A model generated the notes under the pieces. The model was given only the letters and a program-made list of their open reading frames with translations. It was not told the origin of the DNA and did not search any database. A stretch of DNA of 64,000 nt from Karalla daura (Eukaryota; Chordata; Actinopteri; Chaetodontiformes; Leiognathidae), in NCBI GenBank assembly GCA_029224185.1, contig CM055207.1, forward strand, positions 14,022,791-14,086,790, in the 5' to 3' direction. The position numbers were made by a program, and so were the translations under genes. Shown here one piece after another: positions 13,566-25,900 of the stretch (position 1 is its first letter; each line of letters starts with the position of its first letter).

Positions 13566-16500
13566 AGATTTCTTTCTCTCCTTCCCTGCCCTGGGCTGAC
13601 GCGGTGAAGGCGGCCAAAGGACGGGTTTCTTGTTTGTCAGGCGGGACCCCGACCGCATGCTCCGAGAGGGAGGGAGGGGGGGGCGGGGGGGCGCCTTCAC
13701 TGACACTGACGTTTGGGTGTTTGCTCTGCCGTCGTCGTTCTTTCCGTCCGTGCCGTTTCCCCCACGCTGGTAACGTTTTAAAAATGGCACGGCGCGCCCA
13801 CAGCCTCACTTGTGCCTCTGCCACAGCTTCACTTGTGCCTCTGTGCAGCGCTGTAACCACGCAGACAGTCACACGCCGCAGCATTTAACCCGGAGGGCGC
13901 GCTCTAGTTTTCCTGGGAAACGCGCTGTAAAGACGAGCTCAATGCCGTCCTCCACTTTCATCGAGCCGTTGTTTCGCCTACATCTGGGCCAACGGTCGAC
14001 CACCGAATACCAGCGCCTTTTCACACGCCTCGTCATGACACCCGGTGCGGGTGACACAAAACGGACCTCGGGATGGTTTCACTCCCTGCGCCAGATGTGG
14101 CCGGTGCTGATGCGGGATCGGGGGAGAAGAGAGGGACGAAGGGGGCTCAAAACGCGCACAATGGCCGGTCGGAGGATGAATCCGACCCCACAGGCAAATG
14201 ATTCCGCTCTTGAGAGGGGCGCTGCGCCGACCGAAAGGTTACCAAACCTGACGTAGACGCCGCATACGGGCGGCTATTTCTGTCCATTTATCTGCAGGGG
14301 CGGCGGGCGTGTGTGTCCCCAGAGATTGCACGTGTGAAAGGGAGGGTGGGGGGTAGGGGGGGCGCGGCAGATGTGTGTGTGTGTGTGTGGTGGGGGGGGG
14401 GGGCAGACAGATGTGTGCACGTCAGGCCGTAAAGCGCCTCTTAACCTCTTTGTGGTGAGGCGAGGCGAGGCGGCAACAGATTGCTCCCTGGAGACGACAA
14501 ACACACACACGCACACACGTCACAGACCGCCTCCTGTGGGGTGGGGACGGGGAACGTCCGCGTGGGGGTGATCGGCGTCCTAATAGGAAAATGTTCACCT
14601 CCGCCCGCCCGCTCTGATCGGCCCCGCCGCCCACCCCCCCCGACATAGTGACAGAGCCGGGCCGCTGGAAACACAGGGTGTCATCTCGAGGGCCGGGGCC
14701 AGATTGGCGCCCACCACGGCCTCTCTCCATTGTCCGCTTGGGTTTGATTTGGTTTTCTCTCTACCACGTCTGATTTTTGGGATGAAAAAATGACACGGAT
14801 CGTCGCCCCCCCCCCCCCCCCCCCCTTTATTTCTTCTTTTCGATTTGCACCCTCTCCTCTCATTCCTTCTCTCCCCACAGCTTCCTGAGGCCACGCAGGT
14901 TCAAATAGCCCAGGACGTTCCGAATGTGACAGCGAATGTGATATTTCATAGCGGCAATTCTGCATTTGTTCTCTATTTTCTACTGCAATCAAAATGAGAA
15001 GAAGTGCACGCGCATTCACTGGGACGGTAAAAATGAACACCTCTCTTTCTCTCTTTTCTTTCCGCTTCATACGTTTGCTTTTGTGATCTGAAATGGCACC
15101 TCAGCGGCCATTGCCGTTGCGGATACTCGCCCAAGACGTCCTTGCCTCGCGCGCCGAACAATAGGAGCCTCATCCCGCCTTTATCAGCCCGTAGCAGGCG
15201 CCATCACGCGTCCCTTCGATCGCCTCCATGACCGCGCGGCGCCGTTAAGGGATCTCGGCAGAGGCGATAGATAATCGCCCGGGCCGCGGGTCACGATGCA
15301 CCCGAGGGCGTGGTCGGCCTCGGCAAACACAGAGGCATCGGCCCGTCACCCCCTCCTGATGGACAATCGTCGCTCCCTCCCCCCGGGAGCATCCTGATGA
15401 GCTGACCCGGAAGAGGTCACGCCAAGAAGGCCCCGGTGGCCGAAAGCGTCCGCTGGCCTCCCGTCGCCTCGTCCCAGCTCGTCTCTCCTCGGGAGAGACG
15501 TTCCGACGCCCTTCGCCGGCCCGAGAGAGAACAATCGTCGTCCGACGGGCGGCGCGGTGAGGAGCTGCCGCGGCATGCGCCTCGAACGTAAACGGGGAAA
15601 ACGGGCAGACTGTAGCTGGGGTTACTCAGTACTGCCAGCAAACGACGAGAGAAAGGTCTCGTTCGGTCTCTGGAGTGCGTCTGGTCTCTGGTCTCTCCCC
15701 CCCGGGCTGATGGAACACGAGCGACTTGGACGAGCCGTCGAGGCGGGGATCGATGGAAACACAGACATCGTCGCCGCCTCGACAACTTGACACATTCGCA
15801 ATACAGAGCGCGGGAAGAGAGGGGAAGAAAGGAATGCAAAGAGAGCGGGCAAATACTGGCATGCGATTATTAAAGTGTGCCTGTCCACGAGGAGGACGAG
15901 GACGCCAGTTTGGTTCATTTTAGAGGCGGGACGGACGCCGGGCTCCAGTAGCGGGACGCCACGGGTATCTGCCCGCACGCAACCCGAGGTTTCGGCGGCG
16001 TCTCGGAGACGGCGGCGGAGTGAGGAGGGTCCGGGCGCCCACCTCCAGGTAAGACATGGAGACGCTGTACAGCATGTCGTCGCTGGTCTCCTCGATGGCA
16101 CGGAACAGGTCGTTCAGCGTCCGCACGTAGATGCCCGGCTCTTTGTCCGTCCCCAGCATGGTGTAGGTCTTCCCGCAACCTGAAAGCACACATGGCAGAT
16201 CAACGTACGGTGCAGCTCCACCGCTGAGCCTACGTTGTTGTTGAACGACGTTGGCTCCGACAGAGTCACAGGTGGCAGTTTGGCCGGGGAGAGGAGGAGG
16301 GCGGATGCGCTGAGCCCGCTGGAAGCTGAGGGCTGAGGCTAAAAGCCGAGTGTTTACTGCGCCCGTATGACTGGAGGTTCAGGATGTCCCTGTTTAATCT
16401 GGCCTTGGCCGACCTGACCGCGCCGCCGCGTACGAACGTATAAATACTTGAGTGTGAACACACACACACACACGTGTAGACGCACACACACACACGCGCG

Positions 16501-19500
16501 CGCACGGGGACAAACTAAAACCCCCGTGTTTGCCCTCCCCGTCGGCGCGGCAGAGAGCTGCGAGCCTCTGGAGACAGATGGACAGACAGACGGCGGGACC
16601 GGTCACTGAGACAGATGGCCGGTCGGGTCTGTGACAGTCTGCCGGCCGCAGCAGAAAACACGGGAGCTGAAGTGTTTCCACTTCACCCGCAGGCAGACTC
16701 GAACAAGATGCCTCGAGTTTTGCTTGGGAGAGGGTGGCCGGCACATCACGGGGGCCGGCACATATCGGACTTGAACAATACAGCCTCATTAAGACTTTGT
16801 GACACACACACACACATAGACACAAACCTGTAGGACCGTAGGCAAACACAGTGGCGTTGTAGCCTGATATGAGGCCCTCGATGAGCCCTCTGGTTGTAGC
16901 TCGGTACACCTCCTCCTGCGCGGGCACAAGAAAGCAGACTCGAGTCCAATGACATATTCTAAGAGAGAGAGACGTTGTGGTTTGCTTGTCAGGTTTGTGT
17001 TTCTGACTGACCTGACTGGCCAGGTAGTCGAAGGCCACGTCAAACATGTAGGTCTTCTCCCTGGAGCGGTTGGCACGCAGGATGTCGTCCGGGTCCTCCA
17101 TGGGGTCCATCAGGACCACCATCTGGTGAAGACGTCCAGGGAGGCAAGGGTTTCAACACGGTTTAACAACACACAGGTGAGACAGAGCGTATTTCAACTC
17201 TCTGCTTGCTGGTCCTCACAGTTTCATAGTCGGTTTCTATTCAGCTTTATACGCAGTGAAAATTCCCTATCTTTGTGTGCTGGAGATCGGGTACAAAGCT
17301 GCGGCCACACAGTAATAAAGCGGTTTCCTAGCATCGCCTGACACCCATCCTTCACCGTTTCTAGAGTCCAGTACACCCTCCTGTGTGTCACCTGCACTGC
17401 ACTCGATGCTGGATTGATTGAGATGCTCCTTCTTTCTTATACGTCCGTCTCCTCTCTACCTCTCCCAGCTCGCCATTACTAGTAACTGTAAGTAAGTAAC
17501 GTCAAAGGAAGCTGTCTTCTCCATACGTAAGTGTTCCTAGTGACAAACCCAGCCCGCGTTCAGATTGAGAACACTTCGCAACACGTATGCACAAACACGG
17601 GGCTCCTCTCCAGCCATCTGCCATCCTCTATTTTCTGCTTATGGAACATAATGGCTGAACCATCAGCCCACACGTCAATGGCAATCACGCTGGGGCATCT
17701 GGAGCCCAGAGAGCAGCGCCTGGTCGTGAGTGCTAGGAAGAAGAAAAAAAAAAAAACCTGTTATGTGCATGTGTGGGTCACGTGTCACATGTGAGAACAC
17801 AAGGAGGCAGAAACGTCTCGTTGTGTCGATTGTGCTGCTGAACAAAGCTCCCCGAGCCGGGAACCGCAATTATCGGGAAATCGCAGCTCCCCATAAGAAC
17901 GTTTCAGGGACAGAACGGAGAAAAACATCACAATGCCGTCCGACAAATCATTCAGGCTGTGAGTGGGCGCCACCCGGCCGGGGGGGGGGGGGGGGGGCTC
18001 CGCACCCTTGCAGCACGGAGACTTCCGCGTCTCGCCCCCGCCTGCAGCCGGCGGAGAAGTCCATCGCGATAAGGGAGGCCAGGCCGCGGCGAGGACCCTC
18101 CAGTTGCCTCCAGGTAAGGACGGCGAGGATGGCGGGCTGGGAGCCTGCCAGCTCCTCCAGCTGATCAGCCGCGCTCGCCGGCGGCCCTGGAGGGTCCTCT
18201 CAGGCCCGCGCCGCTAAAGCACCCGGCTCGTTTGATGAGCCCTCGACGACCGAGCCGCTCACTTTGAAGCCTCTCGATTGAAATTCAAGAGGAGGGATCG
18301 GGGGGGAGGGGGGGGGGGGACGCAGGGGCGGGAGAGAGGCACGCGCGGCGCCGCCACTTGCTTCTTCTCCCTCCGAGTTCACTCCAGGCAGCCCCCGGGT
18401 GTTCCACGCGATGGGCGACGAAGAGCTCCAGCTACCCGCCACACTCACCTCTGTGTCCCACTTGAAACCGCGCGCAGGGTTCCGATCACGGGAACAGTTC
18501 CCCTGTTGTGCCTATTGACATCGGAAGCGCTTAAGCCACTTAAGTCTCAGTCTGAAGACTTCCGAACCGAGGGGCGGACGTTCGGACGGCTCCGTTCGCC
18601 AGAACAACCCGGCAGGGATGGAGTCAGACTGTCCGCCGGCTGACATTCCGCACGGCGCGGGGGCTTTTTTTTTGGGGCATTAAGGAGGCACATCTGGACG
18701 CTGTGCAGGGGCCTCGTATTGAGGCCCCTGCGTCAGGGCCCTCTGGGAGCGCGCCGACCAAAGGACCCGACGAGACCATAAATGTCACATAAAGGAGACG
18801 ACGGCCAGGCGCGCGCTGGGGGGGGGGGGGGGGCACAGGAAACAGATCCCCGCGGTCCGCTTCCTGTGCTGCCGGGACCCGAGTCCCCGTCAGCTCAATG
18901 AGCGACGCTCCGCACGTCTTTCGACCGCATAACCGCGTCCAAGGCTGATCTCCTCCACGACGCGCGTTGTGCACTGTGCCGTGTCGTGAGGGAGACCGGT
19001 CACGTTCACGCCAGCCCAGCGCGAACATGTAACCGTATGCACACCACGCGCGCGCGCCTGCGTACAGTAATCGTGATCCTCCCGGCGGCCGCGACAATGC
19101 TCTCGTATAATTGCGCGCATGGCGGGTATCGAATAGTGTGGAATGCCGTGCGTGCCCGGTTTTAATAGCGCGGGGGAGAATCGCCCCAGGGCCGGGTGGT
19201 GTTGATGACACCTCCTGTCCCATCTGTCATCTGCGTTGCTTAAGTTACAGCACCTTGGGCGAGCCCCACCCGTGCACATGCACAGCCGGCAGCTGCCGCC
19301 TGGGCCGCCAGCGCGCCACTCGTTTTCTTCGAGACTCCAGATAAGACGGGGAACGTGCGGGGATCCGGTGACACGCGCGGCCGGGGCCTGGGCCCGGGGC
19401 CCGGGGCCCGAGTTTCGACGGCGATAGCGGCCGAGCTGGGTTGGGTCCCTGCCAGCAGAGACGTCCTTCGCCGCGCTCCTCCCGGTTTCATTAAGAGGAT

Positions 19501-22500
19501 TCTGAACCGCGCGGGCCGCGGGGGGGTGAAAGACAGGTCAGGCCTCGCTCTCGACCGCTGTACGTAGAGCGGGTTAAGAAGCGCGGCGCTCTCATGGAAA
19601 CCGTCAAATCGGATTCCCTCTTTCCCATGGAAAGACGTGCTCACGCGCTACGCCCAGCAGCTGCCAGGGCAGCGTTTAGCGTCGTTCTCGGGGTGGCGAG
19701 TGGCGTGAGGGACCACGAGGGCTGCGGCCAGCACACTCCCACACAGGCTGCGTGCAAAAGAGGCGGGTGTCACCTGCTATGCTCTCATATGTTCTCCCCT
19801 GGTCTGTGGTTGGGTTGCTCTGGGCACTACGGTTTTCCTCCCATAATCCAAAAACTGAGCATGAGTGTCAGAGTGAATGGTGTGTGTGTGTGCAAAGGAC
19901 CGATGACCTGTCCAAGCTGTATTTAGCAGGCCTGAACAATTAATAAAACATATCACAACTACTTTCCCGTATGTACAGTCCTTTGGATGAATATGAAATA
20001 TCTGAATTTTGAATATTACCTGCATTTAATGAACATTCGAATGTTTTCAGTAAGATGACTACCTTGGGTTTTGACCTATTAATCAGAACATTCAATAAAA
20101 ATAACTTACTGACATTTCACTGACCAGATAACTAATCGGTAAAATAACTGGTCCATCAATCAAATATGCAATAACCACTGGCTGCTGTCCTTGTTATTTA
20201 GTTGGTGTTTTGTCATATGTTACAAGCAAATAATGGTATGTCAACATGCACTCCATGTCCTTTCTATGACTGGACAAAGACTATGACTGACTTCTCCTTC
20301 ACCACGGGACCAATGGAATCGACAGAATCAGCCTCGGAAAAGCCCAAGTCGTCCCCATTTATTTGCTGTACCCGAATTCAACAGGTCCAGAGCTGAGCCG
20401 CAACCCACTGTGGGCAGCTGCACGGCAACCGCCTGACAAACACTTGTGCCTCAAAGCAGCAAACACATTGAACCCGATAAGATTGATAGAAACGTCCGAC
20501 TGCTCCTGGACTCGCTTTAATGAACAAAGTAGGAGCCAAGCCGTAGCTATGACAATAATAATTAGTTCCCGGGACACGGGCAGTGATTGTGAAGAGTCAG
20601 GTAGATTAATATGCTCTTTGTGCACTTTTGTATCCCCGCTCTAACCAAGTCTCTGTAATCTTCTAATCTAATGCGGAAAGTCATTTCCCAGAAACGACGA
20701 TGATGGTGAATTGTTCCGTCTGATCTTGTTAGCGCAGCATCTGCACCTCCGACAGGGAAGGACTGCCTGGTTCACTGGGTCGGCCCTCTGACTGCGATCT
20801 CTCAAAGATCACAACGCTGGCGGACAAAGACGTCTCTCAGCTATGGTCCAGTCCAATAACGCGCCGAATGCAGAGAGCCATGCGCGGGTCACATTTTCCA
20901 CTGGGCTCCTAATTGGACCTCGCTGCTCTTTTTTACCGGGACCAATCCCGACTGACTAATTCATGGCGGCCGCCAAAGGAGACGTCAGCTCTGACACGAG
21001 CGGGCCGGGAGCCCGGCGGACTCCAGCGCCGCGCGGGCGGCTGAAGAAGGAGAGCAATTTCCCGGTCGACAGCCCCCGTAAGCGCGGTGTCGTTTCTAAC
21101 AGCTTCAATCATGCCGTCCCCATTCACGGGCGGACGCCGCACGCCACGCGCGGCCACTCCTCATTCGGAGGCAGGGCTCGACTCGTCTGATGACACGAAT
21201 GGCCGGAGCGTGAATTTACACGCCGCCGCTATTAAAAGAGGGGGCGGGGGGGGGGGGGGGGGGGGGGCTCCTAAAATATTCATGTCCCTCGCAGAGATCG
21301 GCCAAAGTCAAAACAACAGCTTGCTTATGCGGCGACATGAAACCAATTAGCGTGATGGAGCCGCGTGGATGCCATAAAAAACAATGGGGCGCCGTGAAGC
21401 GGCCCGGCCCGGCGCCTCCCTCGGGCCGATGGGTTCCCGAACAGTCGGGACCTGCTGTTCCGGTCGTAAAAGCAGCAGGGCCGCTGACTTGGGGCTGGCC
21501 ATCTCGTTGATTGTGGCTCCCACCACGGATCCATAATTCAAAGGCTGGACGTGGTACTGTTTCACGGGCCGGCCCGGCCCGGTTGCGTGCCAAGAGGCGA
21601 ACGCCGCCAAGGCGGCCGACCGACGCCAGGAGTCGCGTAGACATCGGCCGCTTTTCATAAGGCACTGCTTCCATTGCAGCCAAATGGTGACTCGGGTCAC
21701 TAATAAGACGACAAAGGAGCGATTGGAAATCTTAATCGTACGAGAGGCCTACGGGTCACCCGCCGCCATCATTCTGTAACGGGAGAGAGCGTTCGACTGG
21801 GAGGCAGGGGAGAAACAAAGTGGCTATTGTACGAGTGGATCGCCCGCGTTCACTTCTTCACACCCGCGAGTGTAATTACCAGGAAGGCAAACGGTCACCT
21901 GGGCGGTTTCATGAAAAGAGGTCATAGATCGAGATAGAACCTGGGAAAAAGAAACCGGGCGAGGGGACGGGACCCGCGCGGCCAGGGGGCGGCGGCGCCG
22001 CGGCGTGGCGGGTGGACGAGGGAGCGTCCTCGAGAGAGGGGGAAAAGCAGGCGGCAGGGGTCAGATTCCCAGAATCACACGTTCTCGTGTCTGAAAGCCG
22101 GCGAGGCTCACTTCACTCTCCTCTGAGCTCCGGGAGGTCAGCCACACGTGTGTCGGGGAGATTAAGAAAAAAAAAAATAAAATAGAGGAGCTCTTATTTG
22201 TGGGTCGTGCATCGGCGCGTCGTCGACTGCCCGTCCATCTTTGTATTTGAGCAAGTCCGCGCGGGTTTGTGTTCCTCCAGCCTCGCTTAACCCTCGCTTC
22301 CACGTGACATTTAGTCGTTACCATGGAAGCATGTTCCCGATTCTGTTTCAACCGCTTTGTGGATGAGGCTGAAATTGGGCATCATCATCAAGGCTCTACC
22401 AAGGCTGCAACGCTTAAACCCTGGGACATACGAATGTTAAAAGCCTCCACCTGGCTCTAAATCTGCTCCAAAATACAAATATCTCTCAGACAACAGAGAG

Positions 22501-22914
22501 ATATAGTATATTCCATGTATTAGATATTCCATACCCTGGAACATACATGTCCGGTATATCCAGTTAAATATATATATCTGCGTAAATGTGTGGACTGCCA
22601 AGCCGTCTATGCTCTCCCTCCCATTTCCCTCCCCATTATCTCTGGGTGCCACAGTCACATTAACAGAGTGCGATAAGGACATCTGTGTGCAGCGTGAAGA
22701 ATATGCCACGCAGAACAAAGGACCGGGGTCGCCAAAAGAAAGCAATCGGGCCTGAGCAGTGACCTTTACGGGGCAACCTTTCAGGCTGCTCTTTCAGAAA
22801 GGCAACCGAAGCTCTGGAAAGTCCGGCGGACACAATTGCAGCCGGTTATCTGATAGAAAACCTCGGCGCTGCCCTCCCTGCACCCCAACAATGCTACTGT
22901 ATATCCCCTTTCAG

Positions 22915-22949
<35 letters not shown>

Positions 22950-25900
22950 CCGCGATCGGAGGAGGTGTGTGTTGGATCACGGCGTACCTGATACAGGGTG
23001 CTTGATGGCAAGGTCTGCGCTTCATTTGAGGTTACATAAGACGTCTGGGTCCGTGCAGAGGGACGAGCTGGCGCGGTAATTCCGGCCCAGGCGCTCAACA
23101 TACGCACCCGCGGACGGGCGTGCACCCGCGTGCGTGCATCCAGGCAGTGGGATTTCCAGCCTCTTACGCAATGCAACAAGTGGTCTCGAAAGTTCAGAGA
23201 ACTGGAAGGGGAGTCATGTTTCTTCCTTTCTTCCTGCCATCTGTCCGACCCCCCCGCCCACCCCCACCATCGCTAATTACCCACCTCAGTCCTGCTTGGA
23301 GGCCATGCGGCACAGACACACTGCTGGGTAGCGCAGGCACAGATGGTTGCAGCGGGAACAATACCACAATTTGTCCTCCACGAGCACAATCAACTGAACT
23401 CCCAAAGCTCAGTGTGGCGTGAGGACGTGGCAGACGAGCCCTAATATTGCCCTGATATTGTCATTGCCACCGACACATTCTATGGAGACAAGAAAATACA
23501 CTTGGATTCCGTCGTCTTCAAATTTAACAGTGTTCCTTCGATTCAATAACTTATAAAAGACAGGGCCACGTCATTTCCGGCCTTATGGAGCTAATTAGGC
23601 AGATTACCAGCAAAGCTATTACTTATCCATTTGGTGCCATCGCAAACAACAAACATCCAAAGGTAGGCCAACTGGCAGGAGAGCTGAAAAGCTGAATGCC
23701 AGACACTAATTCAGCCTGCTGGCTGATGAAGGTCAGAGGTAGGCTTGAGGCCAGGGGCCGGAGGTCGGCAATACCACACAATGTGGGGGCGTCGTCAATT
23801 ACACCAACAGCAGCGCACGGACAAGCACGCACGCATGCAGACAACACACACACACACACACACACCGCAAAGAGGCCCCGGGGTTTTGCGGACCAGAGCC
23901 CGGCCACAGGCTGATTATTTCGGCGTCAGGTAAACAACTTAAGAGTGCAGATGAAGCGGTGCAGCTGCGCATAAAAGGACGAGATCAAAAAACAGGACAT
24001 CTGGGGTGGAAATAAATTGGAATAACTGCCTTTACTCGGGCAAACAACAAACAAAATACGGCCATGTGGGTGTTACATCTTCTTAAAATGGCGAACGTCA
24101 CATGTGATATCGATTCATCTATATCTAAACGGAATTGCTTTTTCCACGTGTAATTTTAAAATCCTTCTCGTTTTAGTTCTTTTCGGTTGAAGATGTGTTC
24201 TGCGTGTTCAAACGATGGCCAGATCGTAATGGCACAGGGAGACGAGGAGGAGGAAACGTCGACCGGTTGCACCTTTGGCGGGTATCGTCCTTCCCTCTTT
24301 CCAGCCCTCTTCAGACGGCTGCGGCAGCGAAGCCGTGCGGGGATCCATTCAGTGCCGTGTCGGCTTGACCTGGCGCCCATGTCCACGCGAAATGCGGCGG
24401 CAGAGCGGTGCGAAACAACATGCTATTTTCAGCCGTCGCAGTCCATTTCGCCGGGCCGTCGGCGTGAAAGCAAATTAGCGCTTCCAAAGCAGCTTCAAGT
24501 CATCCGCGGCCGGCGCAGACAATGGACTCTCTCTCACAGAGGTTTGGACACACACTCTTTTTTCCATTTTGTTTTTTCACTCTGAAAGCGCGGACGTGCA
24601 GCACTGAAAGGCAGGCTAAGAGAACGGCCTCAAAGCAAGGGTGGCCCTTTGAGACTGGAGCCCATGACGAAGAAAACGAGACTTCTGAATAACGTGACGG
24701 CGGACCTGAAAAGCGGACGAAACAGAGGGACCATGAGCGCGGCAGAGGAATCATTTGCCTAGTCGCTCTGTCACATTCTGTGGTTACGGCTGATCGACTG
24801 GCATTCGTCAGTTCTTTCAATTCTGTCCCACTTCCTGCCGTTATAAAACAACAAAGGCGCCGCATTACGACCGTGATCCAGTAGGACGCGTGAGTCACTG
24901 CCTAGGCACCGTGTCTGCGCTGCTGTTTTCTTATTCTTCTAAAAAGGCAGCCATGCAGTATGCGTAAGCCTCAACAGACAAACAACATGTTGTTATGACT
25001 GGGCCATTAGACGGAAAAGCACCTCGGAGACTTACTCCCCCTCGACCATCGGGACCCAAGGCGCATGGGCTTCTTCTTCTATCTTGCTTTCCTCGGCACC
25101 ACTGGCCTGAGTGAAGAGATGAAGCGGAAGCGACTTGCGATACCAGTGAGATCCACTAGGGCCGGCTCCAAAAAAACACAGCTGACCCCCCACAGTGACC
25201 CCGACACTCACACTCAGGATACAACGGGACACTCTACAGGACATTCACATTCATTTGCGTCATTTTGTCTACCAGTAACTCTCTCTTCCTGCCTGCCACC
25301 TCTTTGCGTTTCCTATCCAGTTCATTTGCCTGCCTCACTGTAAGTAGATTTTCAGCTGTTGCTGTGAGACTCGACTTGTGACCCATTAACTTTGTTGCAA
25401 AAGACCAATCTCTGGCAGTCTCGCTGGCCGGGAGCCCATCAAAGACGGCAGAGGAACGGCCCTACGATTGGCCTGCACTTCCTGCTTGTGTAAGAGGTAT
25501 TAGATAGCCACCGAGCAAGCGAGGGAACATTGTACTCCTGATTCTGTTACACACATAACAGCAGCACAGCAACTCATATGCTCCGCTCGAGGATTGGTAG
25601 AGGGCACGGCGGTGTTACAAAAGATCTGCCCCGGAAACAAACTACGGCCCGCGTGCGGGCGAGAGGACTCCACAAAAGGGCGCATTTCAATAGCTGTCTT
25701 TTGCGAAATCGACATCTGAATGGCACGGAAATATTGCGAGTCTGGTTTTTCCGAGTGTCATGTTGCTCACCTCTGCACTGATCACAGTATCGCTTCTCCT
25801 AAAAAGGAGCAATGTCATCCTTACGTAACACGCAAGCCCTTCAGGTGGCTGCATCTTTTCCATCTACCCCCCCCCGCAGAGCAAAGGATGACTCAGAAGA

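Noticed and set aside
18278..22351. Several open frames in the GC-rich part of kif19 intron 2
   Set aside because: High GC lowers stop-codon frequency. The translations are compositionally biased, lack motifs, and overlap on all frames.
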